Origin: Pseudomonas asplenii
GTDB taxonomy: Bacteria > Pseudomonadota > Gammaproteobacteria > Pseudomonadales > Pseudomonadaceae
Direction of reading: 5' to 3'
Assembly (NCBI RefSeq): GCF_900105475.1
Contig: NZ_LT629777.1
Coordinates: forward strand, 1,178,001-1,242,000
DNA length: 64,000 bases
The notes below the pieces were generated by a model. That model was given only the letters and a program-made list of their open reading frames with translations. It had not been told where the DNA came from and did no database searches. Shown here piece by piece: positions 29,682 to 37,620 of this stretch. A program made the position numbers and the translations under genes. Each line of letters opens with the position of its first letter. Position 1 is the first letter of the stretch.

Positions 29682-30680
29682 TCAGCCTAGAACAAGCCAG
29701 TAAGGGTCGCATTGCCAATCAGGAGGAAAACCCATTGCAGCAAGATTGATCTCTGGAAACTCGCCCAGCAACTCATGCATGCGCCTATCCCAACGAGTAT
29801 GAGGAGCCACTTGCCGCATCAATAGATTCAGGATGCACAAAACGACAAACACACGTGAATGCTGACCAGACCGCTGCAAATGTTGTGGCCATGGAAAGCT
29901 GACCGTCCTGGGTAGCTCCGGACGGATTCCCAGCTCACGATTCCAGAGCCGCGCATGGTGGGCACAAATGTTTCGAATGGTCGTCAGGCAGTGCAACCAT
30001 GACTGCAGGAGCGGCCCAGGCAGAGCGAAACTACGAGCAATCGCTTTTTTGTCAGCATCGCGAGCTAGCCCTTTGAACAAATGCGAGAGATCACCCAGCG
30101 TGATTTCCTCCATCGCAGCCCATGCTGGCATCAGGGTCGGGCTGCTGTAATTCAGGGCATAGTGTCGCGCATAGCTTTCTCTGGAACGCAGCGTCTTCAA
30201 TTGCTCCTTGCGCTGATCAGAGGCCTTGGAGGCATCGATACGGCGACACTCTCTCTCATAGTCGCGGCGAGCTTCTTCCTGCTTGCGAGCAATGGTTTCG
30301 AGCAGCGCCTGATGACGATAGCTTTCCTGGAAAATGTGGCTCTCAAGGTACCAATGAGAGCCATAACGTGGCCCCATGTGATTGCTGATAGCGGCACGGG
30401 CGGCGACTTCAACGCGCTCAATGGCATCGATCACCAGCAAGCGTAGTCTGCGATCAAAATCGTACAGACGAGTCAAGAGGCGCAGACTGGCTCCGGGCCG
30501 GAACCCGTGGTCCACATCGTCGGCCAGCTGAAAAGGGCGCATATAGGGCGTCAGACGAAAGAAGCTGACGGCCTCCAGAAAACAATGTGCCTTGCTTTCA
30601 TCCTGAATGCTCAGGCCGCGCTGCTTCAGCAAAGCCAACTGCTCGGGAACGCCGATAGCAGGCTTACCAAAACACCTCAT
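29682..30680 (-). CDS. AbiF/AbiD (Abi_2) family HEPN protein, abortive infection toxin
   Basis: A 332-residue Abi_2 family protein. The N-terminal FGKPAIGVPEQLALLKQRGLSI and FFRLTPYMRPF are typical of AbiD/AbiF phage-exclusion proteins. YDFDRRLRLLVIDAIERVEV (residues 73-92) is the family's first helical signature. The HEPN ribonuclease motif is RNICAHH, with Arg236-x4-His241 followed by ARLWNRE. Base composition is visibly lower in GC than the hut genes around it, and it separates hutD from hutU, so it was probably acquired. The ATG at 30680 has no evident Shine-Dalgarno sequence. A terminated hairpin RNA lies 19 bases upstream. The likely role is a growth-arresting RNase in phage defence, held in check by that RNA; this last point is inference. 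Confidence 0.88.
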   Translation of the reverse strand: MRCFGKPAIGVPEQLALLKQRGLSIQDESKAHCFLEAVSFFRLTPYMRPFQLADDVDHGFRPGASLRLLTRLYDFDRRLRLLVIDAIERVEVAARAAISNHMGPRYGSHWYLESHIFQESYRHQALLETIARKQEEARRDYERECRRIDASKASDQRKEQLKTLRSRESYARHYALNYSSPTLMPAWAAMEEITLGDLSHLFKGLARDADKKAIARSFALPGPLLQSWLHCLTTIRNICAHHARLWNRELGIRPELPRTVSFPWPQHLQRSGQHSRVFVVLCILNLLMRQVAPHTRWDRRMHELLGEFPEINLAAMGFPPDWQCDPYWLVLG

Positions 30681-30698
30681 CAGGAAAAACGCCGGGGT

Positions 30699-30761
30699 AA
30701 AAAAAACCCGCTCAATTTGTGCATAGTTACCGAAGTAACCATAGGCATGGCGGGTGTGTTA
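30699..30761 (-). ncRNA. Candidate abiF-associated structured RNA with intrinsic terminator
   Basis: On the minus strand, directly upstream of abiF, CCCGC (30750-30754) pairs with GCGGG (30707-30711), followed by eight U residues (30699-30706). Enclosed in this stem is a second hairpin, GUUAC-UUCG-GUAAC (loop at 30731-30734) extended by a G-U pair and three A-U or G-U pairs. The layout of short RNA, terminator, then toxin start 19 bases on is that of a small RNA whose readthrough makes the toxin mRNA. Conserved abiF RNA motifs beside abiF genes have been published; I cannot test this one against the model. The 5' end is estimated; a weak promoter (TTGCAA at 30791-30796) is possible. Confidence 0.65.
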
Positions 30762-30887
30762 TGCGAAAGGTTAAGTAGAGCCACTCGCTTTTGCAAGATA
30801 TTTGGCACCCTGCTGATAAACGCAAAAACCTGGAAAGCTGCACACGATCAAAACCGGATGCAGCTGACCTCCTTTCACCGCAATCCG

Positions 30888-31175
30888 CTATTGGCAACCC
30901 ACCTGTGCAGCACGCGTCTGAATCACGTCCAGCACAGCACACCCTTCACGCATCAACAAATGTGCAACACGGGTTACACGCAGCAAGTCGCAATCATCTG
31001 TTTGACGCAAAGGAATCGTGGACAACGTGTCCATCAAGTCGCGAACCACAGTAAAACGATGAGCTGCACATATCGCCAAATCGTGAAATGAAGCATCACG
31101 GCTAATGAACAGGACAGGGTTTCCACCATCGTAAGTGTCAACCGGGGTGAAACGAGAGGATGTTGAGCTAGTCAT
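30888..31175 (-). CDS. Small DUF3077-like protein (tentative)
   Basis: A 95-residue frame starting MTSSTSSRFTPVDTYDGGN, with a longer version possible from 31274. The pattern of a short polar N terminus, NPVLFISRDASFHDLAICAAHRFTVV, and a C-terminal LLRVTRVAHLLMREGCAVLDVIQ helix resembles the small DUF3077/DUF6124-type proteins abundant in Pseudomonas, whose function is unknown. Neither start has a good ribosome site. The gene lies between hutD and abiF in the same inserted region. It could be a decayed or spurious frame; 31176-31393 between it and hutD holds nothing else I can name. Confidence 0.45.
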   Translation of the reverse strand: MTSSTSSRFTPVDTYDGGNPVLFISRDASFHDLAICAAHRFTVVRDLMDTLSTIPLRQTDDCDLLRVTRVAHLLMREGCAVLDVIQTRAAQVGCQ

Positions 31176-31393
31176 TGAAGGCACCAGAATCGCCGTTGCA
31201 AAACAAGCGTCAACACTGATGTCATGGACGCTTGTGCGTCTATACAACCAACCGGCCAAGGTCGTTTGCGACATGCATCGCGAACCCCGAGTCTAGGCGC
31301 AACGGCAGGAAGGGTGTAGTGAGTTATTGTAACTCAAGGTTATCTGCCAGGAATTGCTAACGATCATCAACCGTCAAGTTGGGCACAGCGGAA

Positions 31394-31972
31394 TCAGACA
31401 GGGATCAATTCGATCACGCAGCAACGCCCCGTCACCGCCACTTCCTGAAGCCCGACGCTACCGTCCAGCCGCAGGCAGTCATGCCGCCCGAGCACTTCAT
31501 AAGCATTGTCGGCCAAGCCGACATGCAACTGGTCGCAGACACTGAAGATCAGCAGCACCGCCGCCGAAGTGAAAAAGCGCTTGGGCTGCGCGGCCTCCAG
31601 CCACTGCAGACGGGCACTGTAGCGGTCCGGGGCGTAGATGAGGTTGAAGTCACGGATCGCGCCGTCGAGCAGCGTGCAGTTGACCTGGCTCGCGCCATTG
31701 AAGGCAAACGGGTCCAGTGGCAGCAGCGCCCGGGTGCGCTGACCGTCGACCTGCAGGGTCATGCCCGCGCCCTGCAGCACGGTGATGATCCGCTCGTAGC
31801 CGGCAAAGCTGGAGAAGCCGCCCGACTCACCGATATCGGCAATCGACAGCCGCCACCCGAACCCTTCCAGCCCGTCGCCTACGTCGCGGGTGATCTCTTC
31901 GGTGCTGCCACCGCCGTTTTTCCACGGCATGCGCGGGTAGTCCGCCGCACGCAAGACTTTCAATGAACTCAT
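31394..31972 (-). CDS. hutD: HutD, histidine-utilisation-associated cupin
   Basis: A 192-residue HutD/Ves family double-barrel cupin. Family signatures are MPWKNGGGSTEEI near residues 15-27 and FGWRLSIADIGESGGFSSFAGYER near 37-60. Genetic work in P. fluorescens, as I remember it, showed HutD is needed for full fitness on histidine and suggested it limits hut activity, possibly by binding formylglutamate or urocanate. The ATG at 31972 overlaps the hutC stop by 4 bases, so hutC-hutD are coupled. Confidence 0.92.
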   Translation of the reverse strand: MSSLKVLRAADYPRMPWKNGGGSTEEITRDVGDGLEGFGWRLSIADIGESGGFSSFAGYERIITVLQGAGMTLQVDGQRTRALLPLDPFAFNGASQVNCTLLDGAIRDFNLIYAPDRYSARLQWLEAAQPKRFFTSAAVLLIFSVCDQLHVGLADNAYEVLGRHDCLRLDGSVGLQEVAVTGRCCVIELIPV

Positions 31973-32718
31973 TTGGTAAAACGTCCTTCCAGACGATGAC
32001 GGGAACCGGGGTGGATCAGGCGAGCGGCCGTCACCGGCTGGCGACCGGACCAGGTCCGCCGACGAATCATCAGGCACGGCTCGCCCGGCTCGATCTGCAG
32101 CAACTCGCATTCGGTGGCATCGGCGAGAATGGCTTCGACCACGTGCTCGCCCTCGGTCAGCGGTGCGACCTGGGACAGATAGGCGTAGGGCGTTTGCAGG
32201 GTGAAATCCTGCTTGAGGTAGTCCGGCGCCACCAACGCGTTGACGAAACGATCCTCGATCTGCACCGGGATGTCGTTCTCGAAATGCACGATCAGCGAGT
32301 GAAAGACCTTCTGCCCTTCGCGCATGTCCAGGGCCACAGCCCGCTCGGAGCCGGCAGCCTCTTCACCGAGGGTGATGATCTTGCAGCTGTGGCGATGACC
32401 GCGCGAGGCGATCTCGTCGGCGATGTTATGCACCTCGAACAGCGCCGACTGGGTCTTGGGCTCGGCGACGAAAGTGCCGACACCCTGCATACGCACCAGC
32501 AAGCCTTCGGCGGTCATTTCCCGCAGGGCGCGGTTGATGGTCATGCGGCTGTAGCCCAACTGCTCCACCAACTCGCTCTCGGACGGCACGCGGTAATGCG
32601 GCGGCCAGTTTCCGCTGTCGATCTGCTGGGTGATCATCTGTTTGACACGGGCATATAACGGCGCCGGACTTTCGCCCATTTGGGCAGCCAGCGGGTTGTT
32701 GGCAGGCGGAGTCGGCAC
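31969..32718 (-). CDS. hutC: Histidine utilisation repressor HutC
   Basis: A 249-residue GntR-family regulator of the HutC subfamily. An N-terminal winged helix-turn-helix (about residues 20-85, with VPSESELVEQLGYSRMTINR) precedes a UTRA ligand domain (about 100-240). Urocanate is the known inducer. The GTG at 32718 has AAGGA six bases upstream. It represses hutU and hutF through the TGTA-N2-TACA operators seen in this window, and probably itself, since the operator at 32892-32901 lies in the shared hutC-hutF promoter region. Confidence 0.95.
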   Translation of the reverse strand: MPTPPANNPLAAQMGESPAPLYARVKQMITQQIDSGNWPPHYRVPSESELVEQLGYSRMTINRALREMTAEGLLVRMQGVGTFVAEPKTQSALFEVHNIADEIASRGHRHSCKIITLGEEAAGSERAVALDMREGQKVFHSLIVHFENDIPVQIEDRFVNALVAPDYLKQDFTLQTPYAYLSQVAPLTEGEHVVEAILADATECELLQIEPGEPCLMIRRRTWSGRQPVTAARLIHPGSRHRLEGRFTK

Positions 32719-32891
32719 GGGAAATCCTTGTTCGATTTAAGGGTGGCAGGTTCCTGTCGCGCAAATGGCTGTTCGTCCTCGGGAGCGCCTGTTGCGCAAT
32801 CCGGACCGGGGCCGCAGGCAAGGAACCGAACGTATTTGCCGGACAGGATACTAGCTTGCCGGAGTTTACCGGGCACGCAAACGTCTGTATA

Positions 32892-32901
32892 TGTATATAC
32901 A
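32892..32901. promoter_or_regulatory. HutC-type operator between hutC and hutF
   Basis: TGTATATACA is a perfect TGTA-N2-TACA palindrome, matching the core at the hutU operator. It lies 26 bases before the hutF start and 174 bases before the hutC start on the other strand, so HutC can control hutF and perhaps itself. Confidence 0.65.
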
Positions 32902-32927
32902 AATAACACACGATAGGGTGCTGAACC

Positions 32928-34292
32928 ATGTCCGCCTTCTTTGCCGAACGCGCGCTGCTGCCTAGTGGATGGGCCAAAAACGTACGTCTTGAGGTCGATG
33001 CCGCAGGCGTACTGGCCCGGGTCCAGGCCGACTCCCATGCAGAAGACGCTGAACGGCTGGGCGGCCCGCTGCTGCCGGGCATGCCGAACCTGCACTCCCA
33101 CGCTTTTCAGAGCGCAATGGCCGGGCTGGCGGAAGTGGCCGGCAACCCGAACGACAGTTTCTGGACCTGGCGCGACCTGATGTACCGTCTGGTGGGCAAG
33201 ATCAGCCCCGAGCAGATGGGCATCATCGCCCGCCAGCTCTATATCGAGATGCTCAAGGCCGGCTACACCTCGGTCGCCGAGTTTCACTATGTGCACCACG
33301 ATACCAACGGTCAACCCTACGCTGATCCGGCGGAACTCGCCTTGCGCATCAGCCAGGCCGCCACGGACGCCGGGATCGGCCTGACGCTGTTGCCGGTGCT
33401 CTACAGCCACTCCGGGTTCGGCGGCCAGGCCCCCAACGAAGGCCAGCGGCGCTTTATCAACAGCACCGAAAATTACCTGAAACTGCAGACACGTCTACAG
33501 CCGTTGCTGGCAAAAACCCCGGCCCAGGCCCTGGGCTTGTGCTTCCATTCGCTGCGGGCGGTGACCCCACAGCAGATCAGCGAAGTGCTGGCCGCCAGCG
33601 ACCGGCAATGCCCGGTGCACATCCACATCGCCGAGCAGCAGAAGGAAGTCGACGACTGCCTGAGCTGGAGCGGCAAGCGGCCGTTGCAATGGCTCTACGA
33701 CAATGTCGAGGTGGACCAGCGCTGGTGCCTGGTGCACGCCACCCATGCCGATACCGAGGAAGTCAGCCGCATGGCCCGCAGCCGGGCGATTGCCGGGCTG
33801 TGCCTGACCACCGAAGCCAACCTCGGTGACGGGATTTTCCCGGCGGTGGACTTCCTCGCCCAGGGTGGACGGCTGGGTATTGGTTCCGACAGCCATGTGT
33901 CATTGAGCGTGGTCGAGGAACTGCGTTGGCTGGAATATGGCCAGCGCCTGCGCGACCAGCGCCGCAACCGTCTGTACCGTGCCGATCAGCCGATGGTCGG
34001 GCGCACGCTGTTTGACGCGGCACTGGACGGCGGTGCCCAGGCGCTCGGCCAGGCCATCGGCGGCCTGGCAGTGGGCAAGCGCGCCGACTGGCTGGTGCTC
34101 GACGGCAACGACCCGTACCTGGCGACAGCCGAGGACGACGGCATTCTCAATCGCTGGCTGTTCGCTGGCGGTGATCGTCAGGTGCGTGACGTGATGGTCA
34201 ACGGCCAGTGGGCGGTACGCGGGGGCCGGCATGCGGGCGAACAGGAAAGTGCGCGGGCGTTTGCCCAGGTGTTGCGTGAATTGCTGAGCTGA
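32928..34292 (+). CDS. hutF: Formimidoylglutamate deiminase HutF
   Basis: A 454-residue amidohydrolase that deaminates N-formimino-glutamate to N-formylglutamate, the step that defines the five-enzyme pathway used with HutG. Zinc-site motifs are GMPNLHSHAFQSAMAG near residues 51-66, HIHIAEQQKEVDDC near 228, LVHATHADTEEVSR near 265, and GIGSDSHVSLSVVEELRWLE near 319. It is divergent from hutCD, with a HutC operator just upstream. Confidence 0.95.
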   Translation: MSAFFAERALLPSGWAKNVRLEVDAAGVLARVQADSHAEDAERLGGPLLPGMPNLHSHAFQSAMAGLAEVAGNPNDSFWTWRDLMYRLVGKISPEQMGIIARQLYIEMLKAGYTSVAEFHYVHHDTNGQPYADPAELALRISQAATDAGIGLTLLPVLYSHSGFGGQAPNEGQRRFINSTENYLKLQTRLQPLLAKTPAQALGLCFHSLRAVTPQQISEVLAASDRQCPVHIHIAEQQKEVDDCLSWSGKRPLQWLYDNVEVDQRWCLVHATHADTEEVSRMARSRAIAGLCLTTEANLGDGIFPAVDFLAQGGRLGIGSDSHVSLSVVEELRWLEYGQRLRDQRRNRLYRADQPMVGRTLFDAALDGGAQALGQAIGGLAVGKRADWLVLDGNDPYLATAEDDGILNRWLFAGGDRQVRDVMVNGQWAVRGGRHAGEQESARAFAQVLRELLS

Positions 34293-34313
34293 CGCCAAAC
34301 GCGCTGTTCTGCG

Positions 34314-34349
34314 GGAGTGGCCAGCAACCGAGCGTCGGCCGGCCACTCC
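34314..34349. repeat. REP-like palindrome between hutF and blc
   Basis: GGAGTGGCC at 34314-34322 and GGCCACTCC at 34341-34349 form a 9-bp inverted repeat in the convergent gap after hutF. It may also act as a bidirectional 3' hairpin. Confidence 0.5.
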
Positions 34350-34376
34350 TACGATGGATTTTGCCTACCGGTCAGA

Positions 34377-34934
34377 TCAGTTGGGCATCTTCGAATCCGG
34401 CGTACGCCAGATCAGCCGGGTGGTGTCATAGCCCTGCTGCCGCGCCCTGCTCAGCAGGTCCTCGCGGGTGTCAACATTGATCTTGGGGCTGCGCGACAAC
34501 AACCACAGGTAACGCCGGCTCGGGTCGCCGACAATCGCGTTGTGATAGTCATCGCTGACATAGAGAATCCAGTAGTTACCCTTTGCCACGCCGGGCAGCA
34601 AAGCGGTGAACCAGTTGTCAAAACGCACCCAGAGCTTGTCGGTCTGCCCTTCGATCTGCGGCGTCGCCGTGCCCTTGGCCTCCTCCCATGTCCACTGCTC
34701 GGTCAGGCAGCGGTTGAACACCGCCATCTTTCCGTCGGGCATCAGACTGTAGCGGGCCTCGGACTGCGCACAGTTGCGCTGGAAATACATCGGCATCCGC
34801 GCCATTTCGTACCAGGTGCCCTGGTAACGCTTGAGGTCGACATGACCTGCGGTCTTGGGCGCCAGATCGTCACCAGACGTGGCGCAACCGGCCAGCAACA
34901 AGCCAGCCAAAAGAGTAACCACTAAACGCAACAT
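34377..34934 (-). CDS. blc: Outer-membrane lipocalin (Blc-type) lipoprotein
   Basis: A 185-residue bacterial lipocalin with a lipoprotein signal (LLLAGC, lipidated Cys about residue 17). The lipocalin signature GTWYEMARMPMYFQRNC (about residues 40-56) and later YVSDDYHNAIVGDPSRRYLWLLSR match the Blc family. Such proteins bind lipids in the outer membrane and respond to envelope stress in E. coli. It is followed downstream in the same direction by no gene, and preceded by a small lipoprotein gene 30 bases upstream, so the two are likely cotranscribed. Confidence 0.93.
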   Translation of the reverse strand: MLRLVVTLLAGLLLAGCATSGDDLAPKTAGHVDLKRYQGTWYEMARMPMYFQRNCAQSEARYSLMPDGKMAVFNRCLTEQWTWEEAKGTATPQIEGQTDKLWVRFDNWFTALLPGVAKGNYWILYVSDDYHNAIVGDPSRRYLWLLSRSPKINVDTREDLLSRARQQGYDTTRLIWRTPDSKMPN

Positions 34935-34964
34935 TCTTCTTCTCCCGAGGGACTGCTCCCCGGT

Positions 34965-35219
34965 TTACTTCAGGCCTTGCCCGGAAAACATCAGGACTTT
35001 GTCACCGGCGTACTGCACGCTGATAAAGCTGTTTTTGTCACCCCAGGTGCAACTGGACATGCCCAGCGCGCCAGAACAATCGGAAGGAGAACCGAGCAAC
35101 GCCTCGACCTCAGCCTTGGGCATGCCCGTGGACAGCTTCGAATAGTTTGCCTGGGTGACCTTGCTGCACGCGGCCAGCAGCACGCAGAACGACAACAGAG
35201 CAAGAGAACGCAACGACAT
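34965..35219 (-). CDS. Small BamE-like/DUF3862 lipoprotein
   Basis: An 84-residue lipoprotein with signal MSLRSLALLSFCVLLAAC and lipobox LAAC. The mature part, ANYSKLSTGMPKAEVEALLGSPSDC and later SCTWGDKNSFISVQYAGDKV, fits the SmpA/BamE-like fold of DUF3862, whose function is not established. Two conserved cysteines near residues 48 and 57 could form a disulfide. It is the first gene of a two-gene unit with the lipocalin. Confidence 0.8.
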   Translation of the reverse strand: MSLRSLALLSFCVLLAACSKVTQANYSKLSTGMPKAEVEALLGSPSDCSGALGMSSCTWGDKNSFISVQYAGDKVLMFSGQGLK

Positions 35220-35529
35220 GGGGAGAAACTCCTGGGGACGAAAAGGTCGACGCGGGGCCTACCGCAAGCTTAGAAGAGAAAACCGCCATCTGGTTCCCGA
35301 GCCTACGAGCTTTTCTTACAGGACTTTCCTTTGCAGATCAGTTCTTTTGCAAGCAGGCCGCCACAAGCCATGCTGTCGACAGCCATCAGTCAAACGACAG
35401 AGCCCTGATCGAGCTACACCAGTTTGCGGGACACGCCCTCTCCAGTTCGTCGAGATAGAGAGGCAAGATCCGCTAAAACATGGCAGATTGTCGCCCCCTC
35501 GTTGAACTCCCCCCTGCGACAGCTATTTC
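35220..35529. other. Intergenic region between small lipoprotein and chemoreceptor
   Basis: A 310-base divergent gap holding promoters for the lipoprotein pair and the receptor. I looked for sigma-28 and sigma-54 elements and repeats and saw none convincing; CTAAAACATG near 35474 is only a loose sigma-28 start. No gene is supported. Confidence 0.5.
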
Positions 35530-37422
35530 ATGACCAGAAATTTCAAATTCAGCCACAAGATTCTCCTGGCTGCGGCCCTCGTGGTCGCCGTGGCATTCGC
35601 CTGCTTCATCCTGTTCAACGACTATCGTCAGCGCCAGGCGCTATACAACAGTACCCAGACTTCGATGCAGGAGCTGGGTAGTCTGACCAGCAGCAACGTC
35701 CAGACCTGGCTGGAAAGCCGCATCCAACTGCTGCAATCGCTATCGCAGCAGATTGCCGTCGACGGCAGCTCCGCCGGCAGCCTCAAGCGCGCCGTCGGCC
35801 TGCCCGCCTACAGCAGCAACTTCCAGTTGAGCTATTTCGGCAGCCAGGAAGGCGTGATGTTCTCGGTGCCGGCCGCCAGCCGTCCCGCCGACTACGACCC
35901 ACGCGCCCGTGGCTGGTACAAGGCGGCCAACGCGGCCCAGCAGACCATCGTCACCGACCCCTACATCGCCGCCTCGTCGGGCAAGCTGGTGATCACCGTG
36001 GCCACCCCGGTAAAGCATCAGGACAAGTTCATTGGCGTCAGCGGCGCGGACATCGATCTGGGCAGCGTCAGCACCATCATCAACTCGCTGAACTTCGGCG
36101 GCCACGGCCACGCCTTCATCGTCAGCGCCGATGGCAAGATCCTGATTCACCCAGACAGCAAACTGATCCTCAAGAATCTCGCCGAAGCCTATCCCGACGA
36201 CACCCCGAAGATCAGTTCCGGACTGAAACAGGTCACGCTGGACGGCAAACCCCAGTTCATTTCCTTCACCCACGTCAACGGCGTGCCATCGACCGACTGG
36301 TACGTGGCCCTGGTACTGGACAAGGACACCGCCTTCTCGATGCTCAGCGAATTCCGCACCTCGGCGATCGTTGCCATGGTGATCGCCGTGATCATCATCA
36401 TCGCCCTGCTGGGCATGCTGATTCGCGTCCTGATGCAGCCACTGCACCTGATGGGCCGGGCCATGCACGATATCGCCGAAGGCGAAGGCGACCTGACCAA
36501 ACGCCTGACCATCCACGCCCATGACGAATTCGGCACCCTGGGTATATCGTTCAACCGTTTCGTCGAGCGTATCCACACCTCGATCCGCGAAGTGGCCTCG
36601 GCCACCGGCCAGGTCAACGAGGTCGCCTTGCGGGTGGTCAGTGCCTCCAACTCATCGATGCTCAACTCCGACCAGCAGGCCAACCGCACCAGCAGCGTGG
36701 CGGCGGCCATCAACCAGCTCGGCGCCGCAGCCCAGGAAATCGCCCAGAACGCCGCCCTTGCCTCGCAGCATTCGAGCGAAGCACGCAACCTCGCCGAAGA
36801 CGGTCAGCACGTGGTAGACAAGACCATCGGCGCGATCCAGCAACTGTCGGCACAGATCAGTGACTCCTGCGGCAATATCGAGACCCTGAACAGCAACACG
36901 GTGAACATCGGCCAGATCCTCGAAGTGATCACCAGCATTTCCCAGCAGACCAACCTGCTGGCGCTCAACGCGGCCATCGAAGCGGCGCGGGCCGGTGAAG
37001 CCGGGCGCGGATTTGCCGTGGTTGCCGACGAAGTGCGCAACCTCGCCCATCGCACCCAGGATTCGGCGCAGCAGGTGCAGAAGATGATCGAGGCGTTGCA
37101 GGTCGGCGCCCGCGAGGCGGTCACCATCATGACCGACAGCCAGCGCCAGAGCGAAAACAGCGTCGGCATCGCCAACCAGGCAGGCGAACGACTGGGCAGC
37201 GTGACCCAGCGAATCGGCGAAATCGATGGTATGAACCAATCGGTGGCGACCGCCACCGAGGAACAGACTGCCGTGGTGGAATCGATCAACGTCGATATCA
37301 CCGAGATCAACACCCTCAACCAGGAAGGCGTGGAGAACCTGCAGGCCACCTTGCGCGCCTGTGCCGACCTGCAACAGCAGGCGGCACGCCTGAAGCAACT
37401 GGTGGGAAGTTTCCGGATCTGA
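35530..37422 (+). CDS. Methyl-accepting chemotaxis protein, dCache amino-acid receptor (PctA-like)
   Basis: A 630-residue chemoreceptor with TM1 at about residues 11-30, a double-Cache sensor to about 275, TM2 at about 278-300, HAMP, and a standard signalling domain. The residues that define amino-acid-binding dCache domains are all visible: Tyr122, Arg127, Trp129, Tyr130 (within YDPRARGWY), Tyr145 and Asp174 (GAD). They are offset by one from PctA numbering as I recall it, so binding of L-amino acids through their amino and carboxyl groups is likely. The signalling tip contains [20 protein letters not shown]. Confidence 0.92.
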   Translation: MTRNFKFSHKILLAAALVVAVAFACFILFNDYRQRQALYNSTQTSMQELGSLTSSNVQTWLESRIQLLQSLSQQIAVDGSSAGSLKRAVGLPAYSSNFQLSYFGSQEGVMFSVPAASRPADYDPRARGWYKAANAAQQTIVTDPYIAASSGKLVITVATPVKHQDKFIGVSGADIDLGSVSTIINSLNFGGHGHAFIVSADGKILIHPDSKLILKNLAEAYPDDTPKISSGLKQVTLDGKPQFISFTHVNGVPSTDWYVALVLDKDTAFSMLSEFRTSAIVAMVIAVIIIIALLGMLIRVLMQPLHLMGRAMHDIAEGEGDLTKRLTIHAHDEFGTLGISFNRFVERIHTSIREVASATGQVNEVALRVVSASNSSMLNSDQQANRTSSVAAAINQLGAAAQEIAQNAALASQHSSEARNLAEDGQHVVDKTIGAIQQLSAQISDSCGNIETLNSNTVNIGQILEVITSISQQTNLLALNAAIEAARAGEAGRGFAVVADEVRNLAHRTQDSAQQVQKMIEALQVGAREAVTIMTDSQRQSENSVGIANQAGERLGSVTQRIGEIDGMNQSVATATEEQTAVVESINVDITEINTLNQEGVENLQATLRACADLQQQAARLKQLVGSFRI

Positions 37423-37439
37423 CGGCGAGCCACCTTTGG

Positions 37440-37463
37440 GGCGAGCTGGCTTGCCCGCTCGCC
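37440..37463. repeat. REP-like palindrome downstream of chemoreceptor
   Basis: GGCGAGC at 37440-37446 and GCTCGCC at 37457-37463 pair across ten bases containing TGGCTTGCCC. It lies 18 bases after the receptor stop and about 35 bases from the broken end of the DUF924 remnant. Confidence 0.5.
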
Positions 37464-37496
37464 ACAAGAGGCCATTCAACAGACAGCAGGGCTCGG

Positions 37497-37613
37497 CTCG
37501 CGGTCTCTGCTGATACGCTTGCCAAACCACAGCGTGCGCTTGTCAGCCCCGATCTCGCTGGGCTGGTCGGCTGAACCGAACCACCCTTCGAGCAGCGGCT
37601 GCCAAGGCGCGGG
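37497..37613 (-). pseudogene. N-terminal remnant of a DUF924 family gene
   Basis: Immediately after fbp, on the same strand, a short frame encodes PAPWQPLLEGWFGSADQ followed by EIGADKRTLWFGKR, which resembles the N terminus of DUF924 proteins (pattern WFG, then KxxLWFGKR). About 39 residues remain against a family length near 180-200. No start codon or ribosome site is left, and homology stops just before a REP-like palindrome. I infer that a DUF924 gene downstream of fbp was deleted apart from this scar. Recognition is from memory. Confidence 0.55.
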
Positions 37614-37620
37614 CAGGGGT

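Noticed and set aside
29567..29749. 60-codon plus-strand frame near the abiF 3' end
   Set aside because: It has no ribosome site and no recognisable family, and it overlaps the abiF end in antisense.
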